Below, piece after piece: positions 22,314 to 34,000 of a stretch of DNA of 64,000 nucleotides. The number at the start of each line of letters is the position of its first letter. Position 1 is the first letter of the stretch. A model generated the notes under the pieces. The model made no database searches, had not been told where the DNA came from, and saw only the letters and a program-made list of their open reading frames with translations. The stretch comes from Phragmites australis (lineage: Eukaryota; Streptophyta; Magnoliopsida; Poales; Poaceae). Made by a program: the position numbers and the translations under genes. The DNA is taken from NCBI RefSeq assembly GCF_958298935.1, contig NC_084925.1, positions 15,125,001-15,189,000 on the forward strand, read 5' to 3'.

Positions 22314-23504
22314 ATGTCAGGTGATGGCTCTCCATCGGATTTTAAGGATTGTGTGTCCAAGGAAGAACTCAACAAAGCCTTGCAGGATCATACTAGGCTA
22401 TTGACAGACATTAGAACAAGCATTGCTAACCTCGTCACGCGAGTCAACGACCTTGAGTTGCGACAGCCACCACAGGATGATGACCATTCACATGATGATG
22501 ATGATGATACTAATAATGGTGACCAAGAAGATGGTGAGGTTTTTGTTGGGCAAGATGCGCGTGCTGAGCAACGTCCTCATGCTGAACAATTACATCGTGG
22601 CCAACAACAACGTCGTCAAGGTAATGGAGGTAATAATGTTAATCGCAACGGTCGCGATGATCCTTATTCTAAGATTAAGTTTTCAATGCCTCCTTTTGAT
22701 GGTGCATATGATGCTGATGCTTATTTGAATTGGGAAATGACGGTTGATCAAAAGTATAGTTCTCATATGGTTCCTGAAATGCATAGAGTTAGACTAGCCA
22801 CTTGTGAGTTCACGAATTATGCTATTATTTGGTGGAATGGTCTAGTTTCTAGTGGCTTAGAACCTGAATCATGGCCTAGACTAAAGCGTGCCATGCGCAA
22901 TAGATTTATTCCTCCTGATTATACACGTGAATTGAAAAAGAAATTGCAGCGCTTAAATCAAGGTTCTAAATCTGTGCATGATTACTATCAAGAGCTTCAA
23001 ATTGCTATGCTTCGTTGTAGTATACAAGAGGATGATGAGGATACCATGATTCGTTTTTACTCCGGGTTGAGACGTGAAATTCAGGACCTTGTTGATTATA
23101 AAGATTACAATACTACCAATAGGTTGTTCCATTTTGCTATCTTGGCAGAAAAAGAATTGCAGGGTCGACAACAGGTGCAGAAATTGCGGAACAATTTTGG
23201 GAGTACATCTACTTCACGAGTACCACCGGGACAAGCAACAACATTCCCTTCTACATCTACACGATCTGTTGCCCCCTCCTCCAACACTTGGGCGCGTTCA
23301 GCAGGAGCACCACAACCATCACGTGAGGTGAGTAAATCTACTGTTTCGCAGGATCCAATGCCACGCTCTTCTTCAGGTGCAGCTACCACGGGTCGTACAA
23401 CGGGCATTGTGTGCCGTCGTTGCCAAGGTATTGGCCACGTCATGAAGGATTGCCCAAGCCAGCGAGCATACTCCGCAACAGCAGATGGTGGATATGTTAG
23501 TCAT
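22314..23504 (+). pseudogene. gag of CRM element, cut by solo LTR
   Basis: I chose ATG 22314 (MSGDGSPSDF); the frame is open upstream to 22272 but that stretch looks like leader. A short coiled region is followed by an Asp/His-rich acidic stretch (about residues 60-85). The capsid domain (KFSMPPFDGAYDADAYLNW ... YYQELQ, retrotrans_gag type) follows, then a zinc knuckle CRRCQGIGHVMKDC near residue 377. The frame is uninterrupted to 23504, where a solo LTR begins; the frame resumes at 26601 when LTR and duplication are removed. The product would be the structural Gag of a CRM particle. Confidence 0.9.
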
Positions 23505-26500
23505 TGTGAGGAACCGTCCAAAAAGTATTCTAATTAATCATCAGGAGGATCATTATTCATAATCACAATCTCGACGATTAACCAGAATACCATTCCGGTA
23601 GTCCCAGCACGTGTTTTGTGCCCAGGATCGGAACACATGCCTTCCAACTCAAATATCACAACACAGTTTAATAGAGAGCAAATAATTAAACTGGATTACC
23701 ATTATTAAACATGCAACTACTTCCACAATTTACAACAAAAGAGGAACAACAACAACTATGCAGCGGAAGAAAAACCTATACAACAAAAGAGTATGGAGCC
23801 GTATGCCCTTAGGCTCCATACCAAAAGCGCCGGAGTTCGGAGTAGAAGGTGCTACTCCTACACGCCACCCTGATCGGCAGGCACAAAGTAGCCGAACACA
23901 GCCTCTTCCTCGCCAACCTGCGAACCTGAAAGCAACTTAAGGGCAGCACCCCTTAGTACGAAGGTACTAGCAAGTCTTACACAGTATGAGTATATATATT
24001 CTCGACTCCAAGGATCATGCATTTAAAGCTGTAGCAAGGATTAAGACATGTTTAAGTTCATTAAGCGGTAAGCAACCTAGACTCTAGGTGTAAGCAACTG
24101 ACTTAACCAACCACCGACTCAAACCCTACCAACCAACTGATCAGAACAGATATATGAACAACAAGTGTATAAAAGCAAACCATTCCCACCAAAACACCAA
24201 CCACATACCGACCAAACCACCCCAATCCAACCATGCCACAACCCACATCGAAACTCTACGACCAAAACATGGTCGCTCGGTGGAGATAAGCGATAGCGAT
24301 GCTCATGACCGAGAGCGCGGCAGTTCGAACTGATTATACACCCTGCAGGGGGATACTCCTAGACCCACACGACATAGGAACCATACGGCTTGTGCCACCC
24401 GCTAAGATGCACACAAGGGGGTACCCGTGACAACCTTTCCCAACCAGGCCCAACCATGTGGATCAACCATAGCTCGGCGCGGCGGTATTAGAACTACTCC
24501 CCGAGCAAACTAATACCGCTAAAAGCCCGGACTCAAACCGGTCTCACACCGTCTATGATGAGGCCCACATGACCACGTCTGCGAAGGTAATCAGCTCGCC
24601 TACCATTATATCAGCATGTGGTGAGTAAGGTAAGTGCTAAAGCCGACTACACCGACGGTCGGTGCTTAACCGGTGCAAGCGGTCTACGGTGTCCGGATTC
24701 CCTCCCCAAACTGCCTGAGGACTCCTCATGAGCAGATGACACCTCTAACACTGCCCACACCTCGTCTCAACTCACCACTCACCAAACCGACTCATCATCA
24801 ATACAACCATAAGTGTGAACAAGTAATAAGCCCTAGGCTCGCGACAACTGTGGACGCCGTCGTCGACTTCTACCGGGAAGCCTAAGTACCACTAAGCATA
24901 GCGAACTATAATTAGACCTCGACGACACCACTAGGCTCCAAGGAATAACACATGACACGTGACCGAAATGGGAGAATGCATCGGCATAGGTTCTAACCAA
25001 CTCGGTACCCGACACATGCAATGTATACATAAGCGTAGATAACATATTAGATTTTGAATTGACACGGTGCAATATGATAGATGCTTGCCTTGCTGCCCTG
25101 GATCAGAAAGGTGGGACGCCTCACGATCGCCCACGGCCTCCGGGATCGACGGATCGGCGTTCACTATAGAGAGCAACGCGTGCAATGTAATGAGCATGTA
25201 TGAAATGCGACCAGATAAGAAAAATATGCTCCACAATACATGAAAATATTTTTCCCAGATCACACTATGCAAAATAAGAGTTTTCCCAGTGGTCTCACGA
25301 CTTTCGAACATGGCATTGGCTATTTGTGCTTTAACTAAGCTGAAACACATTTAATCAATAAATAAATTCTCAGAACGTATTTAATGAGTTTCAACATTTT
25401 TAACATGTAGCTCATATTCCTACGAAGCCAACGCAACTGGTCTCATGAAGTTTGGAGTTCGTACGAATTAACTATGAATTTTACAAGCTACCAGCTTCCA
25501 ATAAAACCTGATAACCGCCCTGCGACCACTGCTACAGTACTCAGGGGTACCGGTGTCATCAGTGCTCGGGTACCCGAGATGAACCGTGCTCGGGTGCTCG
25601 GGGTGAACAGTGCTCGGTTGCTCTGTGAACAGTACCCGAGAGTGCTCGGGTACTGTTCGGGTGCTCGGATGAACAGTACCCCCGGGTGCTCGGGGTGAAG
25701 AGTACTCGGGCTCTACAGTAAATCAGACTCGTGTAGCTCCAGAACAGGAGCCATTACGAAGGGAAAAACTGGGCTAAACTAACCTGGGAGTCTCTCTAAA
25801 TCAAAAGTAAAAATGCCTAGAAGGGTGTACAGGGTCTAGACTTTGCTCAACCGCCTAGCAACATGATTCCTAACTCAAATCCACATAAATCCTCATTTGT
25901 TCCCAGACTGAAGAACTTTAAGAACTTTACCACCCTAGTTCCAGATTCAAGATCTATCCAACCAAAAATGAGCATACTTGCCATAGGAGCCTAGCAGACT
26001 CACCCAAGATCCTTTGCTGAGGTTGGTGACCGCCAGTTGAAGGAGGAAACGACGGAAAGTGGCTTGCAGAAGAGAGGAAAAACTGCTGCTTCCTTGCTTC
26101 TCCCAAAGAACACCAAACAAGTTCAGAACCAGCTCGAATTCCTTCGGGGAAACTGAAAACAAATTAGATGGACGAGTAATCCTTGAGCTGGTGATCACGT
26201 GAGTACCACATACTTACCTTGATCTTGCTCCCAAAGTTAGGGATCCAAAGGGGAAAAAAGGGAGCCTAAGAGAGAGAGTGAGAGACAGCCAACTCCAACT
26301 TGCTTCCTCAAAAAGCCTTACCTGGTGGAGTGGGTGAGTAGTACGTATGGGCAAGTTTAGAAGGGGAGAGAGAGTGTTGTTGCCCACCTATAGAGAGATA
26401 TTTTCCACCCAAGTGGGCCCCATTTACCTAGAGGAAAGTCCAGACTTGCTTCTAGCTCCTTTATTTCTCTTAGTTTTTCCTTCTCCCACCTCATTGATTC

Positions 26501-26595
26501 AAAGTGAGGTGCTCCAGTGACCCAAACTGGAACATGAAGGTGAAATTGCATGTTTTAGGATTAAAACACACAATTACAGATTTCAGGACATGACA
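23505..26595 (-). repeat. 3091-bp solo LTR in CRM gag
   Basis: Starts TGTGAGGAACC and ends GGACATGACA on the plus strand (TG...CA). Flanked by a perfect GTCAT duplication (23500-23504 and 26596-26600). No internal coding region, primer site or second LTR. Its length and composition fit long-LTR chromoviruses such as Tekay. Orientation is inferred as minus because that strand starts TGTCATGTCCTGAAATC, like other LTRs of that type. Confidence 0.88.
25530..25720. repeat. GTGCTCGGG minisatellite in solo LTR
   Basis: The words GTGCTCGGG, ACCCGAG and GTGAACAGT alternate about ten times, including inverted copies, so the tract can fold on itself. It is confined to the right third of the 3.1-kb solo LTR. 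Confidence 0.75.
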
Positions 26596-26600
26596 GTCAT

Positions 26601-28765
26601 AGTGATGTCGAGGAAGAATATGCATTTGAAGCTAATCTTGCAGCCGATCATGACATGGATAGTGAGGGGGAGGAGATTAGTGATACCGCTGCCACGGAGA
26701 GTTATGCAGCATGCACCTTCATTGTGAAGCGAGTTTTGAGTTCTCAAATGGGGCAAGCGGAGCAGCTACAACGCCATAATCTATTCCAGACATTCCTCAT
26801 TGTCAAAGATGCACGTGTTCGTACCATAATTGATGGCGGGAGTTGCAACAACCTCTTGAGCTCCAATCTTGTGAAGAATCTTTCCTTGCCAACACGTGCA
26901 CATCCTCATCCATACTACATTCAGTGGTTCAATAACAGCGGTAAGGTTAAGGTAACACAATCTGTGAGAGTACATTTTTCTATTGGTTCCTACCATGATT
27001 ATGCTGATTTTGATGTAGTGCCTTTGCAAGCATGTTCACTTTTGTTAGGCCGTCCTTGGGAATTTGATACCGATGCTACACACCATGGTAGAAGTAATAA
27101 ATACTCTCTCATGCACAAGGGAAAGAAAATCTCTTTGCTTCCTTTGACACCTGCTGAAATTGTGCAATGTGATAAAGCTTTAGCTGAAAAAGAAAAGAAA
27201 GAACGTGTTTTGGAATCTGAAAATCAGCAAGTAGCTCAATCTGTTTTTCCACCTAAGAAAGAGAAGAACACACCTAGGTCCAAAGGCATTAAGTTAAAGG
27301 GTGGTGTTATGCTTGCTACTAAATCTGACCTTGCTGAAATTCAAGATAATGATACTTTGTGCTATGCTTTCGTATGCAAAGAGGTTTTATTTTCAATTGA
27401 TGATATACCTAGCTCTTTGCCTGCTGCTGTCACTAACCTTTTGCAGGAGTATAAGGATGTCTTTCCAGCTGAGATACCCCCGGGGCTACCACCATTGAGA
27501 GGGATAAAGCACCAAATAGATTTGATCCCAGGAGCGACTTTGCCAAACCGCGCTGCATATAGGACCAATCCGGAGGAGACTAAGGAAATTCAGCGACAAG
27601 TCCAAGACCTTTTGGACCGTGGGTATGTACGAGAGAGCCTTAGTCCTTGTGCTGTTCCTATTCTTTTGGTTCCTAAGAAAGATGGTACATGGCGCATGTG
27701 TGTTGATTGTAGAGCCATTAATAATATCACAATAAGGTATCGTCACCCTATTCCTAGGCTAGACGACATGCTTGATGAGTTGAGTGGTTCTATTATTTTC
27801 ACAAAGAATGACTTGCGTAGTGGTTACCACCAAATAAGAATGAAATTGGGAGATGAATGGAAAACAGCTTTCAAAACTAAGTTCGGTCTATATGAGTGGT
27901 TAGTGATGCCTTTTGGTTTAACTAATGCACCTAGCACTTTCATGAGATTGATGAATGAGGTTTTACGTGCTTTCATAGGAAGATTTGTGGTGGTGTACTT
28001 TGATGATATTTTGATCTATAGCAAGTCACATGAAGAACACATTGATCATCTACATGCTGTTTTTACTGCTTTGAGAGAGGCACGTTTGTTTGCTAACCTT
28101 GACAAGTGCACCTTTTGCACGAATATAGTTGCTTTTCTTGGCTATGTTGTTACTCCACAGGGAATTGAAGTGGATGAAGCTAAAATTGAAGCCATCAAGA
28201 GCTGGCCGATCCCTGGGACTATCACACATGTGAGAAGCTTTCATGGCCTTGCAGGGTTCTATCGGCGTTTTGTGAGAGATTTCAGCACCATTGCTGCCCC
28301 ACTCAATGAGTTGACAAAGAAGGGCGTTCCGTTCCAATGGGGGCCAGCAGAAGAACAAGCTTTTAATACGCTGAAAGATAAGCTTACGCATGCACCTCTA
28401 CTCCAACTTCCGGACTTTGGTAAGACTTTTGAGTTAGAATGTGATGCTAGCGGCATTGGAATTGGAGGAGTGCTACTACAAGGAGGTAAACCCGTTGCTT
28501 ATTTTAGTGAGAAATTGAATGTGCCATCTCTTAATTATTCGACTTATGATAAGGAGTTGTATGCTTTAGTGCGAGTTTTAGAAACATGGCAACATTATCT
28601 TTGGCCTAAGGAGTTTATTATTCATTCTGATCATGAAGCTTTGAAACATATTAGAAGCCAAGCAAAACTGAACAAACGTCATGCTAAATGGGTTGAATTT
28701 ATAGAGTCTTTTCCTTATATCATTAAACACAAGAAAGGTAAAGACAATGTAAAGCATATGCGTTA
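26601..28765 (+). pseudogene. protease, RT and RNase H of CRM element
   Basis: Continues the gag frame after the solo LTR. Aspartic protease: [13 protein letters not shown] near 26830. Reverse transcriptase: [19 protein letters not shown], then the catalytic box [10 protein letters not shown] near 28000. RNase [16 protein letters not shown] near 28440 and [10 protein letters not shown] near 28625. Together they would copy element RNA to DNA in the particle. The frame is lost by a one-base shift near 28755, just where the ...ADALSRR motif should end the RNase H region. The long open stretch (over 700 codons) suggests this insertion is younger than the copia or CACTA elements. Confidence 0.92.
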
Positions 28766-30337
28766 TCTAGACGTTATACCATGTTGTCCCAACTCGATCA
28801 TAAGATTTTTGGTTTAGAAACAATTAAAGGATTATATGCTATTGATTTGGACTTTAAAGATGCTTTCGAACATTGTAAAGAAGGAAGAACTTGGAATAAA
28901 TATGTGCTGAATGATGGATTACTATACCGTGCTAACAGGCTATGCATCCCAGCTAGCTCTATTCGCCTATTGTTCTTGCAGGAAGCGCATGGAGGTGGTT
29001 TGATGGGCCATTTTGGAGTGAAGAAGACCGAGGATGTACTGGCTACTCACTTCTTTTGGCCTAAGATGAGGCGCGACGTCGAGCGCTACGTGGCACGCTG
29101 CACTACTTGCAATAAAGCTAAGTCTCGCTTGAATCCACATGGACTTTATATGCCTCTTCCTGTTCCTAGTGTGCCTTGGGAGGATATTTCTATGGATTTT
29201 GTTTTAGGATTGCCTAGGACCAAGAGGGGGAGGGATAGTATATTTGTCGTTGTGGATCATTTTTCAAAAATGGCACATTTTATACCTTGTCACAAGAGGG
29301 ATGATGCTACAAACATAGCTGATTTGTTTTTCAGGGAAATCATTCGCTTGCATGGAGTGCCTAACACCATTATTTTGGATCGTGATGCAAAATTTTTGAG
29401 CCACTTTTGGAGGACACCTTGGAATAAACTTGGGACAAAGCTGCTGTTTTCGACGACATGTCACCCTCAAACCGACGGACAAATGGAGGTTGTGAACCGC
29501 ACATTATCCACCATATTGCGGGCTGTTTTGAAGAAAAATTTGAGGATGTGGGAAGAGTGTCTACCCCATATTGAGTTCGCTTACAACAGATCAGTTCACT
29601 CCACCACCAAGGTAAGTCCGTTTCAGGTAGTGTATGGTTTTAACCCCTGTGCCCCTATTGATTTACTTCCTTTACCAACATCCGAGAAATTGAATTTTGA
29701 TGCTAAGACACGTGCTGATTTGATTCTGAAAATGCATGAGTTGACTAAGCAAAATATTGAAAAGATGAATGAGAAGTATAGAACTTATGGTAGCCAAGGT
29801 CGGAAACATATTACTTTTTAAATTGGTGATCTTGTGTGGTTACATTTGCGCAAAGATAGGTTTCCTGATTTGAGAAAGTCTAAATTGCTACCTCGAGCTG
29901 ATGGTCCTTTTAAAATTGTGGAAAAGATCAATGATAATGCATATAAGCTTGAGTTGCCTGCAGATTATGGGGTTAGTCCCACATTTAACATTTCAGATTT
30001 AAAGCCTTACTTGGGAGAAGAAGATGACATTGCGTCGAGGACGACTCCAATTCAAGAGGGGGAGGATGATGAGGACATCACTCTTTCGGATACACGCACA
30101 CCGAGTATTCCTCCAACAATAGGTCCATTGACACGAGCTCGTGCACGTCAACTAAATCATGAGGTGAGCTCGTTCCTTAGCGTTCTTTTATATTTTGATG
30201 AGGATGGGATGCTACTGAATAATTGTGATGTATTGTTACTTAGGAACACGGGAGAAGAACAGCAAGGGCGCTCAAGCCAAGGTGGAGGTCCAATCCAGTT
30301 CGAGTCCGTTTCGGAGTCCAGGACCAGTCTGCACTAA
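28755..30337 (+). pseudogene. integrase of CRM element, reading into 3' LTR
   Basis: The zinc-binding part shows H...H and CTTCNKAK near 29100. The catalytic core shows [28 protein letters not shown] and [15 protein letters not shown], keeping the D, D and E positions. An in-frame TAA at 29819 lies just before IGDLVWLHLRKDRFP. The C-terminal part (GPFKIVEKINDNAYKLELP ... NISDLKPYLGE) continues about 90 codons into the 3' LTR and stops at 30337. That LTR-overlapping tail replaces a chromodomain in CRM elements and is linked in the literature to targeting of centromeric chromatin. Confidence 0.9.
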
Positions 30338-30972
30338 AATCGTCGCCTAGGACGCATACGGACTCCGTTTTTGACTTTCTACACATGGTTAGAAAGCTAA
30401 GGAGATAAGCTTTCCAACGGAACTAGTCCCATATCCAAATTATTTCTAAGTCAACAGGAATCGTCAAAACAAGGCGACATCCAGAATCTGTCAGGGTGCT
30501 ACGCCACCATCTTTTGGGTCGTTGGGCCGTGTAACGTGTTAGAGTCCATTAGGGACACGTCCAGAGGTCCTTGGCCGACCCTAGTCTTTTATATACAGTA
30601 GTCGCTGCCCTAATTAAGGTTGGGTTTTGCTTAGATATTGATCTACACACAGTTGTGAGATTTTCGCTCTTGTTCCGGACCGACTAGGCCGCCGCAAGTG
30701 TTCGTGGAACCCCAACTTTGAGTGCTTGAATTCAATTTGCAATATTTCAGATTGCATCTTCTACGTTCTTGCTTGTGTTCTCGGTATGCTTGTAGGGATT
30801 GAGCCTTCTTGGCGTCAACCGCGCGACACGGTTGATAACCATCGGAGCTGTGGTGTAGTGATTACAAAGGAGACGATCTGTTTGGGTCGAAACCTTTGGA
30901 TCATCAACGTCGAGTTCTCCACCCACCGACTTATCGCTACCTATCGGAAGATCAGGCCAACATTACTCATCA
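30067..30972 (+). repeat. 3' LTR of CRM element (906 bp)
   Basis: TGATGA ... TCATCA ends form an inverted pair. Bounded on the right by the TCCGC duplication. It contains the end of the pol frame (to 30337) and a TATA box at 30587-30596. Its right third (30653-30972) has no match in the 5' LTR but does match the CRM-like LTR at 63100-63560 on the minus strand. Confidence 0.92.
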
Positions 30973-31089
30973 TCCGCAACCTTCGGAAGTCAGGCCTCCT
31001 GCTGAGGATCCAGAGACCGAAGGGTATGGAGGGACCTTCGGTAGTAATCTTCAACCATTGTCCTCAGGCTGGATTATTTTCCTCCAACA
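30973..31089 (-). repeat. Start of the LTR of element B (after CRM)
   Basis: Begins at 31089 with TGTTGGAGGAAAATAATCC on the minus strand, followed by CAGCCTGAGG, the same opening as 20723 and 5956. It breaks at the CRM duplication TCCGC (30973-30977) and resumes at 20798. Confidence 0.78.
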
Positions 31090-31095
31090 ACGTTC

Positions 31096-34000
31096 AAGTG
31101 CACTGAGTTCCCTACCCCAACCTCAGCCTCGAGATGAGCTATTGCCTTTGCCCACTCCACCATCTCCAACTATGGAGGCTAAGGGGAGCCCAGAGAAGAA
31201 GAAAAAGTCCAAGCCAGGGTCCAAGAAGTAGCTGCCGAAGAAGTCCAAGCCCTATAGTAAGGACTCAAGTGTTGAGAAGCATGTGATAGGAGCACCTTGG
31301 ACTAAGGCTAAACCCAAAATTCTAGCTTGGGAAGCCCTTGCTGACGGCATATCAACTGCGCGGGGGGGGGGGGGGGGTCAACCTTGTGTCAAGTTACATA
31401 AGTACTACCTGCAAGGTTGTAGTGCGAAGAAGAGTTTTGTTATCATCCAGTACCAAAATCATCACTTCTTGAATGGGGATGGCTACTTCCTCAAGGACTT
31501 CAATGACTTATATGACCTCTTCAACCTCGATGGCCTGGACATGGGGTTATTGTGATGCTTTGCATTGTAATCTCTTTCACACTAAACGTTCATTAATTAT
31601 TACCACTAATTCTCCAATCTAACTAACTTCTTATCTGTAGACACTTAGTGCAAGAAACGAGGAAGAAGAAACCCTTCGGATTCTGTGACCCCCAAATTAT
31701 GACAATTACTGTGATGAAATAAGATAGGGAATTCATTGTGGGATATGTGGCTAGGACAATGAGCCACTTTTCGAAGATGGACTGCCTAATAGCCACCCAC
31801 AACACTGGTGGTGTCACACCCGGTTTTATAAAGGAACAAAATTAGATGTAAACTACATGTATGCCAGGATCAAGTTTCATACATGTGTTTTGAATTACAT
31901 TTGTATGAAAATAGTAAGTGTGAGTACATGTCGTACAACACAAGTGTGGGAAAAAATGACATGCAAGCTTTAATAAAGGAACAAGCTATAGCATGTACAA
32001 TTTGCATAAATGTCAACTACGCTAACGCAAGAGTTATAAAAGCATCCTATTTAACTAGGTGAATCATCAGTAAATTTTCACCTCTAGAAACATCTACACA
32101 TGTTTCCTAATCACCTGAAATCAACATCAGGCTTTCAAACCAACCAACTTGATACCTATCACAAGTAACCAAGAATCATCCACTATTACCCATCACAGGT
32201 AACCAACCATCCAACTGGTACCATCACAGTTGATCAACCACCTAACTGCTACCCATCACAGTTGACCAACCACCAACCAAACCAAAATAATCATGTGAAG
32301 GGATCATGTCACTCTTAACCATGAACACAGCTGATATATCAATTTACACTCTGCATAGGTTGTCCATCTTTACTCATGAGTCATGATTCCCGTATGCCCG
32401 TGCATCACAACACTTACACACTTTCGAGGTGTGCGGCTAGGTTTCACTACAAGGCTATTACAAAGCATCCTCCCAACAAGTATGAGCCCACTGTCAAAGT
32501 AGCATTGCACCACCCAGAACCCCTTCTTGCACCTTGTAGCTCCAGAAAGAATCACTCTTTCCTTCCTACACCACTATTGGCTTATATTATGTTGAGGATC
32601 TGCTAATTAATCGGCTAGAACGAACCCATATAAGCCTCGTGGTTGAACTGTTAAAAGGGGTTACTGTTCCATGAACCGGTCCTTAGGACACCGAGCAGAC
32701 AATACCACCAACCATAGTGCTTTCACGTACCTGTGCATTCCTGCACCATCCTCATCTAACCTTCTGCTCAACATCCCTATGTTTCATGTTGCTACAACAA
32801 TTACCAGTATTCCCAACTCTTAGTTGCATAGACCATTAGTCATGTTTAACCAACAACCCAACCATACCCTTATGCAAAGCTAAGCATAAGCTAACAAACA
32901 TAACAACTACTAACAACTAAGGCGACAAGGGATATATGGACCAAGGTACTATAAGTAAATAGGATTAAGAATTAACAACATGCATATTTGAAATAAAGAT
33001 TGCATTTGAAAAACTAGGATTAGAATATTCAAGGACATTTTCCTCTTCCAACTTGATGCTCAAACTCTTCAAGGACTTGGTCCTGGAGATTCATAAACTG
33101 CTCATCATCTACTCTCAATACACATTGCAAAAACACACAAAAAATCTAACTAAGAACAGTATACCAAAAAATAGCTAACATCTATGAAAAAGGCATTAAA
33201 ACATACTACACACTGCTATGAACGCGAGAGTGCAAAAATCGTCTAAATCGGAGCTAGAACGAGAAAGTTACACTAAAAACAAGTTTAGGGTTAAATCTGA
33301 AAAAGAAAAGGACCTATTTTGAATTAAGCAGAAAGGGTAGGGGCCTTTTGTAAAAATATAGGAACCTTTTTGTAAATATAGAAAATTTTAGGGACTAATC
33401 TATAAATAGACATGGGCTTTTAGGTAAAAATAGAAAAGTTCATGTGCTTAAGTGAAAAACTACCAATTTTCTTGAATTAAAAATAAATCGGGGTGACTGG
33501 GTAAAGGCTCTGCTGATGTGGCTTGACACGTCAGCTCTTCGGCTGAGGTGGCTACTGACGTGGCGGATGAAGTGGCAAGGCTGACTGGGATTACACATGA
33601 CATATGGTGGCTCGAGATTGGATGGCTAAGGGGTAAGAAACCGATCTAATCTTGGCCGTGTGTCGAAGATCAGACGGCTAAGGGTGCTCTAGAACCGGCC
33701 GGCTAGTAGCATGGTGGCGGGAGAAGAATGAGCGGTGGAGGACTCGCTGGAGTTGGCCAAAGACCTCGTTGTTAGCCTCGGATCTTGATGGTGAGTGGCG
33801 GAGGTTGTTCGGGGAAGCAAGGGGACTCTGTTTGGGGGTTTACCTCGGGCAGCGCAGCACGGGAAGGAGGTCGGTAGAGAGAGGGACGGTGAGGGCTCTC
33901 GGTTCTTCATCGACAGTGATGCTCCAATAACTGAGATGCGAAGGCGAGTGCACCAATGCACTCAAGAGGTGGCGGCAATGCACTCAATAGGGTGACTCGG

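Larger units (their letters stand above)
20799..30972 (+). mobile_element. CRM-type centromeric Ty3/gypsy chromovirus (degenerate)
   Basis: LTRs start TGATGAGGACATCACTC at 20799 and 30067; the 3' LTR ends ACTCATCA at 30972. A perfect 5-bp target duplication TCCGC flanks it (20794-20798 and 30973-30977). Domain order is gag, protease, RT, RNase H, integrase. The protease motif DGGSCNNL, the RT box YFDDILIYS and the integrase frame running into the 3' LTR are the pattern known for CRM/CRR elements, which target grass centromeres. One 3.1-kb solo LTR sits inside gag. A frameshift and a stop disable pol. Confidence 0.92.
15073..31089 (-). mobile_element. LTR element B: same family as A, interrupted by solo LTR and CRM
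   Basis: Minus strand order: LTR start TGTTGGAGGAAAATAATCC at 31089, CRM insertion (20799-30972), more LTR (20798-20729), inserted solo LTR (20723-19717), rest of LTR (19716-19145), primer site, gag remnant, then the same repeat blocks as element A. It ends at about 15073 in 108-bp repeats with no 3' LTR, so the distal part is deleted. Both flanks are CACTA sequence, so it inserted into the CACTA element. No pol was seen. Confidence 0.7.

Noticed and set aside
31362..31377. 16-G run as a G-quadruplex element
   Set aside because: A single homopolymer in a decayed gene, length prone to sequencing error; no further guanine tracts nearby.
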